Positions 36,568 through 45,301 of a stretch of DNA of 64,000 nucleotides are shown here, in pieces. The stretch comes from VRUE01 sp963819755. GTDB lineage: Bacteria; Actinomycetota; Thermoleophilia; Solirubrobacterales; 70-9. Numbering within the stretch: position 1 is the stretch's first letter; each line of letters opens with the position of its first letter. The notes below the pieces were generated by a model. It made no database searches. It saw only the letters and a program-made list of their open reading frames with translations, and was not told the DNA's origin. Location of the stretch: assembly GCA_963819755.1 (NCBI GenBank), contig CAWFXB010000001.1, positions 806,001 through 870,000 of the forward strand, in the 5' to 3' direction. A program made the translations under genes and the position numbers.

Positions 36568-37620
36568 ATGCGCTCTCAGTCACTCGGCCGGCGTCTGACC
36601 CGGATCGTCTTCTGGATCGGCGGCGTCGCGCTGGCGATCTTCGTCCTCGACCTGCTCGGGATTCCGGTGCGGGAGTGGATCGAAGAACTGTTCGACAAGC
36701 TCGGCGAGATCCCGACCTGGGCGATCGTCGCCGGCGTCGTCCTGCAGAGCGCCCAGACCATGCTCGCGGCGCTGGCCTGGTGCGGAATCCTGCGCGCGGC
36801 GCCGATCGGGCCTGGGGTCAGCTACCGGATCGTGCTCGCCTCCTACGCGACCGCGGTGGCGCTGAACAGCTTCCTGCCGGCCAACATCGGCACCTGGGTG
36901 ATGCTGCTGATGTTCACCGCCCTGTTCGCGGGCGCGACCTTTCCGATGATGCTCTCGGGGATCGTCGTCCAGAAGATCCCATTCACGGTCTTTAGCCTTG
37001 CGCTCTACCTCTACCTCTTCCTCTCGGTCGCTGGCTCCTTCTCGGTCAAGCTCGGCTTCCTCGCCGACCACACCGGCCTCATCGTCGGGATCTTGGCCGG
37101 CGGCGCCGTCCTCCTCGTTCTCCTCGGCCGCATTTTCTGGCCGAAGCTGGCGAAGCTGCGCGCGCAGGTGGCGCAAGGAGGCGCGATCCTCGGCCGGCCT
37201 CGCCGCTTCCTGCTCGAGGTCGTCGCCCCCTCGCTCGGCAGCTACCTGGCGCGGCTCGCGATCGTCGCCGTCTTCCTCGGCGCCTATGGAATTCCAGCCA
37301 GCTTCCACAACGTCGCCACGGTCACCGCCTCGAACTCGATCTCCAACTCGCTCTCGGCGACGCCGGGCGGCGTCGGCGTTACCCAGGCGATGAACTCCGT
37401 CGCGCTCTCCGGTTCGACCAACTCGGCGACCGCCACCGCCTACTCGATCAGCCAGCAGCTGGTCATCTCGGCCTGGAACGTCCTCTTCGCCGTCGTCCTC
37501 GTCTCCTGGGTGTTCGGCTGGAGTGGCGGAAAAGCGCTCGTGGGCTCGTCCTACGCCGACGCCAAGGTGAAAAGCCGCGAGCTGAAAGAGAAACGGCGAC
37601 GCAAAAGCCCGGCTGCCTAG
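36568..37620 (+). CDS. UPF0104/lysylphosphatidylglycerol synthase TM-region family protein
   Basis: The 350-residue integral membrane protein has about 8 helices. The family pattern includes FLPANIGTWVM, the helix starting RLAIVAVFLGAYGIP and the loop SISNSLSATPGGVGVTQ. It has the flippase-like membrane part without the soluble synthase domain. Relatives are thought to move or modify lipids. The C-terminus is strongly basic (KSRELKEKRRRKSPAA). The ATG at 36568 was chosen over an upstream in-frame start for the normal N-terminus. The SulP gene follows 29 bases downstream. Confidence 0.82.
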   Translation: MRSQSLGRRLTRIVFWIGGVALAIFVLDLLGIPVREWIEELFDKLGEIPTWAIVAGVVLQSAQTMLAALAWCGILRAAPIGPGVSYRIVLASYATAVALNSFLPANIGTWVMLLMFTALFAGATFPMMLSGIVVQKIPFTVFSLALYLYLFLSVAGSFSVKLGFLADHTGLIVGILAGGAVLLVLLGRIFWPKLAKLRAQVAQGGAILGRPRRFLLEVVAPSLGSYLARLAIVAVFLGAYGIPASFHNVATVTASNSISNSLSATPGGVGVTQAMNSVALSGSTNSATATAYSISQQLVISAWNVLFAVVLVSWVFGWSGGKALVGSSYADAKVKSRELKEKRRRKSPAA

Positions 37621-37649
37621 CCGCGGATCGGCGACCGAACGGCAGACAC

Positions 37650-39377
37650 ATGCAGAGAGAGAAGTCCCCCGCATCGAGAAGGCCGCCCCACCACGCCCAC
37701 CGGCTACGTCGTTTGGTACCGGGGGTCGAGCTCATCCAGAACTATCCAGGCCAGTCCGCTCGTCCCGACCTGGTGGCGGGAGTCGTACTGGCCGCGATCC
37801 TGGTCCCCCAGGGAATGGCCTACGCGGAGCTCGCCGGCCTGCCGGCGGTCACCGGCCTCTACACGACGATCGCCTGCCTGGTGGGCTATGCCCTCTTCGG
37901 GCCTTCGCGGGTCCTGGTGCTCGGACCCGATTCCTCGATCTCGCCCCTGATCCTCGCCTCGATCACGCCCCTGCTGGTCGTCGGAGACCCAGGGTCGGCG
38001 ATCGCCCTGGCGGGGATGCTCGCGATCTTCGTCGGCCTGATCGAGATCGGCCTCGGACTCGGCAAGCTCGGGTTCGTCGCCGACCTGCTCTCCAAGGAGG
38101 TGCAGGTCGGCTATATGAACGGCCTCGGCATCACGATCATCGTCGGACAGCTGCCGAAGCTGTTCGGGTTCTCAACCGACGCCGACTCCTTCCTCTCCGA
38201 GCTGAAGGCGTTCGTGGAAGGTCTCGGCCAGACCCACGCCGCCACGCTCGTGCTCGGGCTCGCCGTCCTCGCCATCCTGCTCGTGCTTCCGCTCTTCACC
38301 AAGCGCCTGCCGGCGATCCTCATCGGAGTCGTTGCGGCCACGGTCGTCTCGGCAATCTTCGGCCTCGCCGACCACGGGGTCGCGACGATCGGGTCCCTCC
38401 CCCAGGGAGTGCCCACCCCTGGACTTCCCTGGACGAATGCCAGTGACGTACCGGCGCTGCTGCTGGCGGCGCTCGGCATCACCCTGGTCTCGCTGACCGA
38501 CACGATCGCGACCGCGACCAGCTTCGCGGCCCGTCGCGGAGAAGAGGTCAAGCCCGATCAGGAGATGATCGGCGTCGGAGCGGCGAACGTGGCGGCCGGC
38601 TTCTTTCAGGGGTTCGCGGTCTCGACGAGCGGCTCGAGGACCGCGGTCGCCGAGCAGTCGGGGGCAAAGACCCAGCTGGCTGGCCTGGTCGGCGCCGGGC
38701 TCGTCGCGGTCCTCCTTCTCTTTCTGAGCTCACTGCTCACCGATCTTCCGCAAGCCGCGCTCGCGGCGGTGGTCATCGCCGCGGCGCTGTCGCTGATGAA
38801 TCTGCCGCTGCTGCGCCGCTACTACGAGATGCGCAGAAGCGCGCTCGGCGTGTCCCTGGTCGCCACCGCCGGCGTCGTGCTGCTCGGCGTCCTGCAGGGA
38901 ATCGTGGTCGCGGTCCTGCTGGCGATCATCCTCTTCTTCCGCCGCAACTGGTGGCCGCACGGCGCGGTTCTGGGACACCCGGAGGGACTGGAGGGATGGC
39001 ACGACCTCAGCGCCTACCCCGACGCCGAAGAGGTGGCGGGCGTCGTCGTCTACCGCTGGGAGGCGCCACTGTTCTTCGCCAACTCGGGTAGGTTCCGGGA
39101 GGAGATCAGGCGACTCGCGAGGCAACGCGAACCTGACTGGATCGTCCTGCAGTGCGAGGCGATCACCGACGTCGACGTGACCGCGGCGGAGATGCTCGAG
39201 CTGCTCGACCGCGAGCTGAACGCGGCCGGGGTCCACCTCGCCTTCGTCGAGCTGCGCGATCGCCTCAGAGAGCTGACCCTGCGCTACGGGCTGATGGACA
39301 CGCTCGACAAAGATCACTTCTACCCCTCAATCGAGGCGGCCATCGCTGCGATCCACTCGGAGCGCACAGGGCCATGA
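37650..39377 (+). CDS. SulP-family anion transporter with STAS domain
   Basis: The 575-residue protein fits sulfate/bicarbonate-type SulP carriers. The membrane domain (about 35-425) has the family signature PQGMAYAELAGLPAVTGLYT and, later, SRTAVAEQSGAKTQL. A cytoplasmic STAS domain covers about 445-565, with VYRWEAPLFFANSGRFREEI and AITDVDVTAAEMLELL. Substrate could be sulfate, bicarbonate or another anion. Its stop overlaps the next gene start (ATGA), so the two are coupled. Confidence 0.92.
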   Translation: MQREKSPASRRPPHHAHRLRRLVPGVELIQNYPGQSARPDLVAGVVLAAILVPQGMAYAELAGLPAVTGLYTTIACLVGYALFGPSRVLVLGPDSSISPLILASITPLLVVGDPGSAIALAGMLAIFVGLIEIGLGLGKLGFVADLLSKEVQVGYMNGLGITIIVGQLPKLFGFSTDADSFLSELKAFVEGLGQTHAATLVLGLAVLAILLVLPLFTKRLPAILIGVVAATVVSAIFGLADHGVATIGSLPQGVPTPGLPWTNASDVPALLLAALGITLVSLTDTIATATSFAARRGEEVKPDQEMIGVGAANVAAGFFQGFAVSTSGSRTAVAEQSGAKTQLAGLVGAGLVAVLLLFLSSLLTDLPQAALAAVVIAAALSLMNLPLLRRYYEMRRSALGVSLVATAGVVLLGVLQGIVVAVLLAIILFFRRNWWPHGAVLGHPEGLEGWHDLSAYPDAEEVAGVVVYRWEAPLFFANSGRFREEIRRLARQREPDWIVLQCEAITDVDVTAAEMLELLDRELNAAGVHLAFVELRDRLRELTLRYGLMDTLDKDHFYPSIEAAIAAIHSERTGP

Positions 39378-41446
39378 ACCCGAAGGTGATCTGGCGCGTC
39401 GTCCTTGTCCTTGTGTTGGATTCACTGACGCTGCTCGCGCTGTCGGCTGTGATCGACGGATTCGTCCTGGACGGGGCCGTATCCGCGCTTGGTGCCGCGA
39501 TCACGATCGGGCTCCTCAACGCCCTCGTGTGGCCGGCGCTCTCACGTTTGGCGCTGCCGCTCACGGTGCTCACGCTCGGGCTTGCCGGACTCGCTCTGAA
39601 CGGCCTCCTCGTCACTTTCGCAATCGACCTTCTCCCCAATGCGGAGATCGGTGGGGTGCTGCAGGGAGTCGTGGTGACGATCGTCTTGGCGGCCGTCACC
39701 AGCGGCGTCTTCTCACTGCTGGCGATCGACGAAGACGACGCCTGGTATCGGCATGTGGTGAAGCGCCAGCTTCGCCGCCGCGCGGCTTCGGTCGAAACCG
39801 ACGTCCCCGGCGTGGCATTTCTGGAGATCGATGGGCTCGCTCACGATGTCTTGGAGCGCGCGCTCGCCGAGGACGGCACTCCACACCTGGCGGCGTGGCT
39901 GCGAGCCGGATCGCACCGCTTGCGCCGTTGGGAGACCGACTGGTCCTCGCAGACCGGCGCCTGCCAGGCAGGATTGCTTCACGGCTCAAACGAGGACATG
40001 CCGGCGTTCCGCTGGTGGGAGAAGGAGCGCGGCGCGGCGATCGTCACCAACCACCCGCGCGACGCCGAAGAGCTGGAGCGGCGGCACTCCGATGGCCGCG
40101 GCCTCCTGCACGCCGACGGCGCCAGTCGCGCCAACATCCTCTCCGGCGACGCCGCGCACTCGATGCTGACGATGAGCACCGCGCTGCACCGCCGCCGGCC
40201 GATCGGCCGCGACTACGCGGCGTACTTCGCCCGCCCCTATGCCGTCTCCAAGACGATCGTCCTGGTCCTCGTCGACGTGATCCGCGAGCGCCGAGCGGCG
40301 CGAGCGCAGGCACGCCAGGACATCAGGCCGAGGATCGGGCGCTCTCGCTCCTATGCCCTGATCCGCGCCTGGGCGACGGTCGTTCAGCGCGACCTGCAGG
40401 TCGCCGCCGTGGTCGGCGACATCCTCGCCGGGCGGCCGGCGATCTACACGACCTTTCTCGCCTACGACGAGGTGGCCCACCACTCCGGGATCGAACGCCC
40501 CGACAGCCTCGCTGTGCTTCGCGACCTCGATCGCCAGATCGCCAGGATCGCCCGGGCCTGTGCCGACGCTCCACGCCCATACCGGCTCGTGGTGCTCTCC
40601 GACCACGGGCAGTCACAGGGAGAAACCTTCCGCGACCGCTACGGGGAGACCTTCGAGCAGGTGGTGAGGTCGGCCTGTGGCGCCGGCAGCGTCGCCGTCG
40701 CCGAAAGCGGTGAGGACGACGCCCTGGCCTTCCTCAATACCGGTCTGACCGAGATGGCGCGCGATGAGACCGCGGGGGGCCGCACGGTCCGGATGGCAAC
40801 CCGGGGCCGGCGATCCGGCGGCGCGGTGGCGCTTGGAGAGGAGGAGGCTCGCGATCGAGAGCCAACCGATGCAGGGGGTATCCCGGAGCTATCGGTGATG
40901 GCCTCGGGCTGCCTCGGCCTGGTCAGCTTCCCGCGAGAGCCCGGGCGGGTTTCGCTTGAGCGACTGCGCTCGCTCCATCCGGATCTGCTGCCGGCTCTCT
41001 GCCGCCATCCGGGCATCGGATTCGTCCTCGTGCGCTCAGAGCAAGAGGGGGCCATCGTGCTCGGTCCGCGCGGCACGCACAATCTCGACAGCAACCGCGT
41101 CGAGGGTGAGGACCCGCTCGCCCCGTTCGGCCCGAACGCGGCCGAGCATGTGCGAAGAACCGACGCTTTCCCCCACTGCGCCGATCTGATGATCAACAGC
41201 GCCTTCGACCCCCAGACCGGCGAGGTCTCGGCCTTCGAGGAGCTGGTCGGCTCTCACGGCGGGCTGGGTGGGACCCAATCATTCCCCTTCGTCATGCACC
41301 CCGCCGATCTCGGCTGGCCCGAGGAAGAGGTGGTCGGCGCCGAACGAGTCCACCGGATATTTCGCGGCTGGCTGGGACGGCTCGGACATGCCGCCTACTC
41401 GACCGAAGTGGACTCGCCCGCGGCCAGCACCCGCACCTCCGCCTGA
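39374..41446 (+). CDS. Phage-holin-type membrane domain fused to an alkaline-phosphatase-fold enzyme
   Basis: The 690-residue protein has an N-terminal four-helix membrane region of the phage holin 4_2 type (about 1-115, LNALVWPALSRLALPLTVLTLG). A large alkaline-phosphatase/phosphodiesterase-fold domain follows. Metal-site blocks are FLEIDGLAHDVL, AYDEVAHHSG, LSDHGQSQGE and SHGGLGG. It likely hydrolyses a phosphate ester or diester at the membrane; substrate unknown. The ATG at 39374 overlaps the SulP stop. The 3' end overlaps the convergent hydrolase gene by 52 bases. Confidence 0.82.
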   Translation: MNPKVIWRVVLVLVLDSLTLLALSAVIDGFVLDGAVSALGAAITIGLLNALVWPALSRLALPLTVLTLGLAGLALNGLLVTFAIDLLPNAEIGGVLQGVVVTIVLAAVTSGVFSLLAIDEDDAWYRHVVKRQLRRRAASVETDVPGVAFLEIDGLAHDVLERALAEDGTPHLAAWLRAGSHRLRRWETDWSSQTGACQAGLLHGSNEDMPAFRWWEKERGAAIVTNHPRDAEELERRHSDGRGLLHADGASRANILSGDAAHSMLTMSTALHRRRPIGRDYAAYFARPYAVSKTIVLVLVDVIRERRAARAQARQDIRPRIGRSRSYALIRAWATVVQRDLQVAAVVGDILAGRPAIYTTFLAYDEVAHHSGIERPDSLAVLRDLDRQIARIARACADAPRPYRLVVLSDHGQSQGETFRDRYGETFEQVVRSACGAGSVAVAESGEDDALAFLNTGLTEMARDETAGGRTVRMATRGRRSGGAVALGEEEARDREPTDAGGIPELSVMASGCLGLVSFPREPGRVSLERLRSLHPDLLPALCRHPGIGFVLVRSEQEGAIVLGPRGTHNLDSNRVEGEDPLAPFGPNAAEHVRRTDAFPHCADLMINSAFDPQTGEVSAFEELVGSHGGLGGTQSFPFVMHPADLGWPEEEVVGAERVHRIFRGWLGRLGHAAYSTEVDSPAASTRTSA

Positions 41447-42138
41447 GGCGCCAGCTCCGCCATCCACCTCGCGAACTCGACCGGCGGAGCGCTTAGCGGC
41501 CGTGGGCGCAGGCGGTGCAGAAACCTCGGGTAGAGCGTCCCCCAGTGGATCGGCACGACGATCCTCGGCTCGATCAGCGCCGCCGCGCGCGCAGCTCTCT
41601 CGGGATTCATATGGCCCGGACCGAGGTTCGGGCCCCAGCCCCAGATCGGCAACAGCGCCAAGTCGACTTCCCCCAGGGCGCCCATGCCGTCAAAGAGATC
41701 CGTGTCCCCGGCAAAGTAGATCCGTCGCTTGCCGGAGAGCAGGTAGCCGACCGCCTGCGCATCGGGAAAACCCTTCCTATCCCCGTCGTGCACGGCCTGG
41801 GTGGCCGTGACCGTCACGGCGCCAACCTGAGCGGACTGGCCGGCGGCCAACTCGGAGACCGAGCGGAAGCCCCGCCGCACGAAGAAGCGCCCGGCGCCTG
41901 GCGGCACCAGCATCGGCACATCCCCGAGCCGGCGCAGAGACGGGAGGTCAGCGTGATCGCGGTGTAGGTGGGAGATCAGGACCGCGTCGACATCGCCCAG
42001 GGCCGCGAGGGCCGCCGGGGAACCGTGCCGGCGAAGCGGCCCGAGCCGGGTCCGTAGGAACGGGTCGGTGAGGAAGCTGGCTCCGTCGAGATCTACCGCG
42101 ACGGTTGCGTGCCCGACAAAGACGAGCTTCACGGGCAC
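41395..42138 (-). CDS. MBL-fold metal-dependent hydrolase
   Basis: The 247-residue metallo-beta-lactamase-fold protein is of the UlaG/YtnP-like group. The metal motif is SHLHRDHADL (HxHxDH); further ligands lie in AGDTDLF and PIHWGTLYP. The N-terminal VGHATVAVDLDGASFLTDPFL is typical. It could be a lactonase or a phosphodiesterase-like hydrolase. Two nearby GTG codons (42138, 42132) can start it. It follows the SHOCT-protein gene on the same strand. Confidence 0.85.
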   Translation of the reverse strand: MPVKLVFVGHATVAVDLDGASFLTDPFLRTRLGPLRRHGSPAALAALGDVDAVLISHLHRDHADLPSLRRLGDVPMLVPPGAGRFFVRRGFRSVSELAAGQSAQVGAVTVTATQAVHDGDRKGFPDAQAVGYLLSGKRRIYFAGDTDLFDGMGALGEVDLALLPIWGWGPNLGPGHMNPERAARAAALIEPRIVVPIHWGTLYPRFLHRLRPRPLSAPPVEFARWMAELAPQAEVRVLAAGESTSVE

Positions 42139-42159
42139 GCGCGTCGCTTTGCCAGCCAG

Positions 42160-42558
42160 CTAGGCCAGCAGTTTCGCCTTCGCCTGGTCGAACTCCTCGG
42201 AGCTGAGAGCTCCTTTTTCTTTCAGCTCGGCGAGCTTGTGGAGCTCGTCTGCGGGAGAGCCGGCGTGAGCCTGCCCGCGGACATAGCTGTCGAACTCCTT
42301 TTTCGTGTCGGCCTGGTGTTTGATCGTGCGGTCGCGCATCCCATTGCCGCGAACGATCAGGTAGAGCAGCACCCCGAGGAACGGCAGGAAGACCAAGAAG
42401 AACACCCAGACTGCCTTTGCCACCCCCGACAGCTCGTGATCGCGGAAGAGGTCGCCGATGATCGAGATGAGAATCCAGATCCAGGCGAAGAGCAGGAAGA
42501 ACTCGAAGATGAAGAGCAGCCCTTCGCCGAAGCTGATGTCTGCAAGCAGCATCGTCAC
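42160..42558 (-). CDS. Small membrane protein with PLDc_N and SHOCT domains
   Basis: The 132-residue protein has two N-terminal transmembrane helices (PLDc_N-like, with the WILISIIGDLFRDHELSG loop) and a C-terminal SHOCT motif (ELHKLAELKEKGALSSEEFDQAKAKLLA). Such proteins are often envelope-associated with no known enzymatic role. The GTG at 42558 overlaps the upstream gene stop (GTGA), so the two are coupled. Confidence 0.85.
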   Translation of the reverse strand: MTMLLADISFGEGLLFIFEFFLLFAWIWILISIIGDLFRDHELSGVAKAVWVFFLVFLPFLGVLLYLIVRGNGMRDRTIKHQADTKKEFDSYVRGQAHAGSPADELHKLAELKEKGALSSEEFDQAKAKLLA

Positions 42559-42962
42559 GCCTCCTCAGACCAGTTGACCATCAGCTGGTAGATGATCACG
42601 ACGTCGAGGATGATCATCAGGAAGGCCCACAGCGGCGCTGCCGAGAACCAGACGATCTGCAGGATGGCGTTTATCGCCAAGAGGGAAATTCCCAGGACGC
42701 GAGCCACCGCATTGCCGACGATCAGGCCGATGCCCGTAAGCCCGACGAGAGCACCGAGGATCAGCTGGACCCAGCCCCAGGTCGTGAGGTCGAAGATCAG
42801 CGCGCCGTGACCGCCGACCACGACCACTTCGTTGTTGAGGATCGCCGCCAGCCCCCAGAGCGCATCCAGGCTGCCGAGGATCACCATCATCACTCCCGCG
42901 AATGCGATCCAGGTGGAACGCTCGCCTCCGGCGGGTGGCCTTGAGCCCTGACCGGCCTCCAT
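42555..42962 (-). CDS. Four-helix small integral membrane protein
   Basis: The 135-residue protein has four transmembrane helices (IAFAGVMMVILGSLDALWGL, WVQLILGALVGLTGIGLI and two more), as in actinobacterial DUF7144-type proteins. The ATG at 42962 has AAAGGAG 8 bases upstream and starts MEAGQGSRPP. It is coupled to the SHOCT protein and probably works with it in the envelope. Function unknown. Confidence 0.8.
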   Translation of the reverse strand: MEAGQGSRPPAGGERSTWIAFAGVMMVILGSLDALWGLAAILNNEVVVVGGHGALIFDLTTWGWVQLILGALVGLTGIGLIVGNAVARVLGISLLAINAILQIVWFSAAPLWAFLMIILDVVIIYQLMVNWSEEA

Positions 42963-43146
42963 GTGGAATCTCCTTTGGGACGGGCGGGACGGCTCGGTAC
43001 CCACTCTAAGCCGGCAGTCTTGGAGGCTGCGCGCCCAAGGAGACTCTAGTTCCTCTTTGAGACAAGTAAATAATCCCTATCCAAATCATCGAGCCTCAAA
43101 GCCCCCGGCGGCTGCCCCGGTATTCGACCGTAGCTCCGGCGTGCGG

Positions 43147-43341
43147 CGAAAGCGAGGCGGAATCGGCCGGAATCGCCGCTGATCGCGGCGCGTCGCCTCC
43201 ATAAGCGACGAAATCCCGCCCTAGAGCGAGATCTCGTGCGAAGCGGCTGAAGGGATTCGAACCCTCGACCTTCTGCCAATACGCGGGGATATGCGCCGAT
43301 ATGCAGCGATTTGGGAACGGCGGCGCAGAAGTGCCCGAAAC
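43147..43341. repeat. Composite dispersed repeat, copy 3 (with tRNA 3'-end fragment)
   Basis: Three blocks recur in the same order at 51325-51671. These are GAAAGCGAGGCGG... (43147-43190), the tRNA 3'-end fragment (43241-43276, ending CAGCCGCTT on the minus strand), and GATATGCGCCGATATGCAGC followed by an imperfect inverted repeat ending GCCCGAAAC (43288-43341). Spacing differs between copies. The 419 bases from 43005 to 43423 contain no gene besides these. Confidence 0.7.
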
Positions 43342-43423
43342 GCGAGGGGCCGGTTCGATTTCCGCCGGGGGCCGTGCGTTACGGTGCCGACGCTTGCAAA
43401 TCGCAATCACTTGGAGGACGCCG

Positions 43424-44029
43424 ATGCCGGACACCACCTGCCACATGTCGATCTCGCTCGACGGCTTCGTCGCCGGGCCGGACCAGAGCCGGGAGAATCC
43501 GCTGGGGAAGCGCGGCAGGGAGGTCCATAGCTGGCACCTCGGCGACGAGCGCGCGAACGACGCCGACGCGACGGCAGAGGGCTGGCTCATGCGACCGCGC
43601 GGGGCCTACGTCATGGGCCGCAACATGTTCGGGCCGATCCGCGGCGAGTGGGATGAGGACTGGGATGGATGGTGGGGCTCCGAGCCGCCCTACCACGCGC
43701 CGGTCTTCGTGCTCACCCACCACGCCCGCGAGCCGATCGAGATGGAGGGCGGCACGAGCTTCCACTTCGTCACCCAGGGCTTCGAGGCCGCCTACGCGCA
43801 GGCGCGTGAGACGGCCGGCGAGGATGGCATCGACATCGCGGGCGGCGCCTCGACCGTCCGTCAGGCGCTCGCCGCCGGAGTGATCGACGAACTCACGCTC
43901 GACGTGGTCCCCGTCCTGCTCGGGTCCGGCGAGCGGCTGTTCGACGGAGTCGAGTCCCTCGGGTTCGAGCCGGTCGAAGCGCTCCACTCTCCGCTCGCCA
44001 CGCACATCCGCTACCGGCGAGCGGGGTGA
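43424..44029 (+). CDS. Dihydrofolate reductase-like (RibD C-terminal) protein
   Basis: The 201-residue RibD_C-family reductase-like protein begins MPDTTCHMSISLDGFVAGPD, contains YVMGRNMFGPIRGEW and HFVTQGFEAAYAQA, and has the NADPH-loop IDIAGGASTVRQALAAGVIDEL. It is a different subgroup from the gene at 31496. The ATG at 43424 has GGAGG 8 bases before it, ruling out the longer open frame through the repeat. Substrate unknown. Confidence 0.85.
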   Translation: MPDTTCHMSISLDGFVAGPDQSRENPLGKRGREVHSWHLGDERANDADATAEGWLMRPRGAYVMGRNMFGPIRGEWDEDWDGWWGSEPPYHAPVFVLTHHAREPIEMEGGTSFHFVTQGFEAAYAQARETAGEDGIDIAGGASTVRQALAAGVIDELTLDVVPVLLGSGERLFDGVESLGFEPVEALHSPLATHIRYRRAG

Positions 44030-44243
44030 GGAGCCGATCTTCGGTCGGAGGAACGCGCCGAGCAGATGATGGGAACGTGGTGCCTCCCTGCCGGAACGTA
44101 ACTCTGGATCCGATGCATTAGCAGTGTGTCTGCGAACGGCATGTTCGTGGCGCTGCATCGTCTTGGGAGCAGCGCAGACCAGCGACTCTCCGCGTTGAGT
44201 TGCTCGATTCCCTGCTCCTCGGTGACGGCTACCTGCCCGGTCG

Positions 44244-45032
44244 TCAGGTGGGCTTGTGCGCCAGGAAAAGGTAGCGGTTGAGACTGAGGAAGTAGTTGGG
44301 GCCGAGTTCGGTTAGGTCTTGTGCCCATGCTGTGGCTTCGGCCTCACTCACGCCGTTGCGATCTGGCACGAACGTGGAGATCAGCTCAAGCATTCCGGCG
44401 CTGTAGGTGTTGGGGTCATAGCCGGCGTTGAACAACGGCACGATTTGGCGGTCGGTGACTTCCAGTCCAGCATCGCGCAGCAGCCGTGTGAGCGTACGCG
44501 GCAGGTGAGGGTGAACGAGGTGCTCCTCCCACGCGGCGAGCACCCGGTCCATGCGCTCGTTGTCGCTCGACGCCCATACGATCGAGTCCCAGTCGGTGTC
44601 AAGTACGAGCGCCCGGCCTCCCGGGCGCAGCACCCGCGCTAGCTCCAGCAGCGCGGCGGGAACATCATCGACGTACTCGTAGACCTGTGTGCAAACTGCG
44701 ACGTCGAAGCTCGCGTCCGCATAGGGGAGCGTGTGCGCGCCAGCTTCTTGGTACTCGATCGGGCCGCTGCCGGCTGGTGGTCTGCGCGCCCTGGCGAGGG
44801 CAAGCATGTTCTCGCTGACGTCCACCCCGCAGATCCGCCCGCCGGTCCCGACAGCAACGGCCATTTCGCACGCGAGTAGACCAGGACCCGAGCCGATGTC
44901 GATCGCGCGCTCGCCGGGCTGGAGCGCGAGTGCCCGCAGGATCGTTTGGCGCTGTTCGATGACATCGGGCGTGGTGTAGATCCTCTCTACGCGCCGGGAG
45001 GCGTCCTCGTCGAACTGCAGCGTGGCGCTCAT
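44244..45032 (-). CDS. SAM-dependent methyltransferase
   Basis: The 262-residue class I methyltransferase has motif I AIDIGSGPGLLACEMA (about 45-60), the acidic loop ICGVDVSENML, and VAVCTQVYEYVDDVPAALLE with VLRPGGRALVLDTD. Similar to UbiE-type enzymes; substrate unknown. The ATG at 45032 begins MSATLQFDEDASRRVERIY. The open frame upstream does not look coding. About 270 bases separate it from the divergent regulator gene. Confidence 0.85.
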   Translation of the reverse strand: MSATLQFDEDASRRVERIYTTPDVIEQRQTILRALALQPGERAIDIGSGPGLLACEMAVAVGTGGRICGVDVSENMLALARARRPPAGSGPIEYQEAGAHTLPYADASFDVAVCTQVYEYVDDVPAALLELARVLRPGGRALVLDTDWDSIVWASSDNERMDRVLAAWEEHLVHPHLPRTLTRLLRDAGLEVTDRQIVPLFNAGYDPNTYSAGMLELISTFVPDRNGVSEAEATAWAQDLTELGPNYFLSLNRYLFLAHKPT

Positions 45033-45301
45033 AGTTCGCCTTCGGTTGGTGAATGGTTCACTCTTAGGGAACGCCAGGGTAACCTGATGCTCGATCGATA
45101 CGGTGTCTTGATCGGTCGCTGAGCAGCCATAGTACCTGCGGGCGAAGTGGTGCTTGAGGCAGCGCATGGCCTCCATCCGTGTGTCTTGCCCTCGGCCTGC
45201 TTTTTGGCGAGGAACTCGCGGGCCGGGGCATATCTCGCTTGAGTCGCGCTCGGCAGGCTCGGTCGCGAGGTTTCGGAGGCTCTCTTTGGGAATGCGAGAA
45301 G

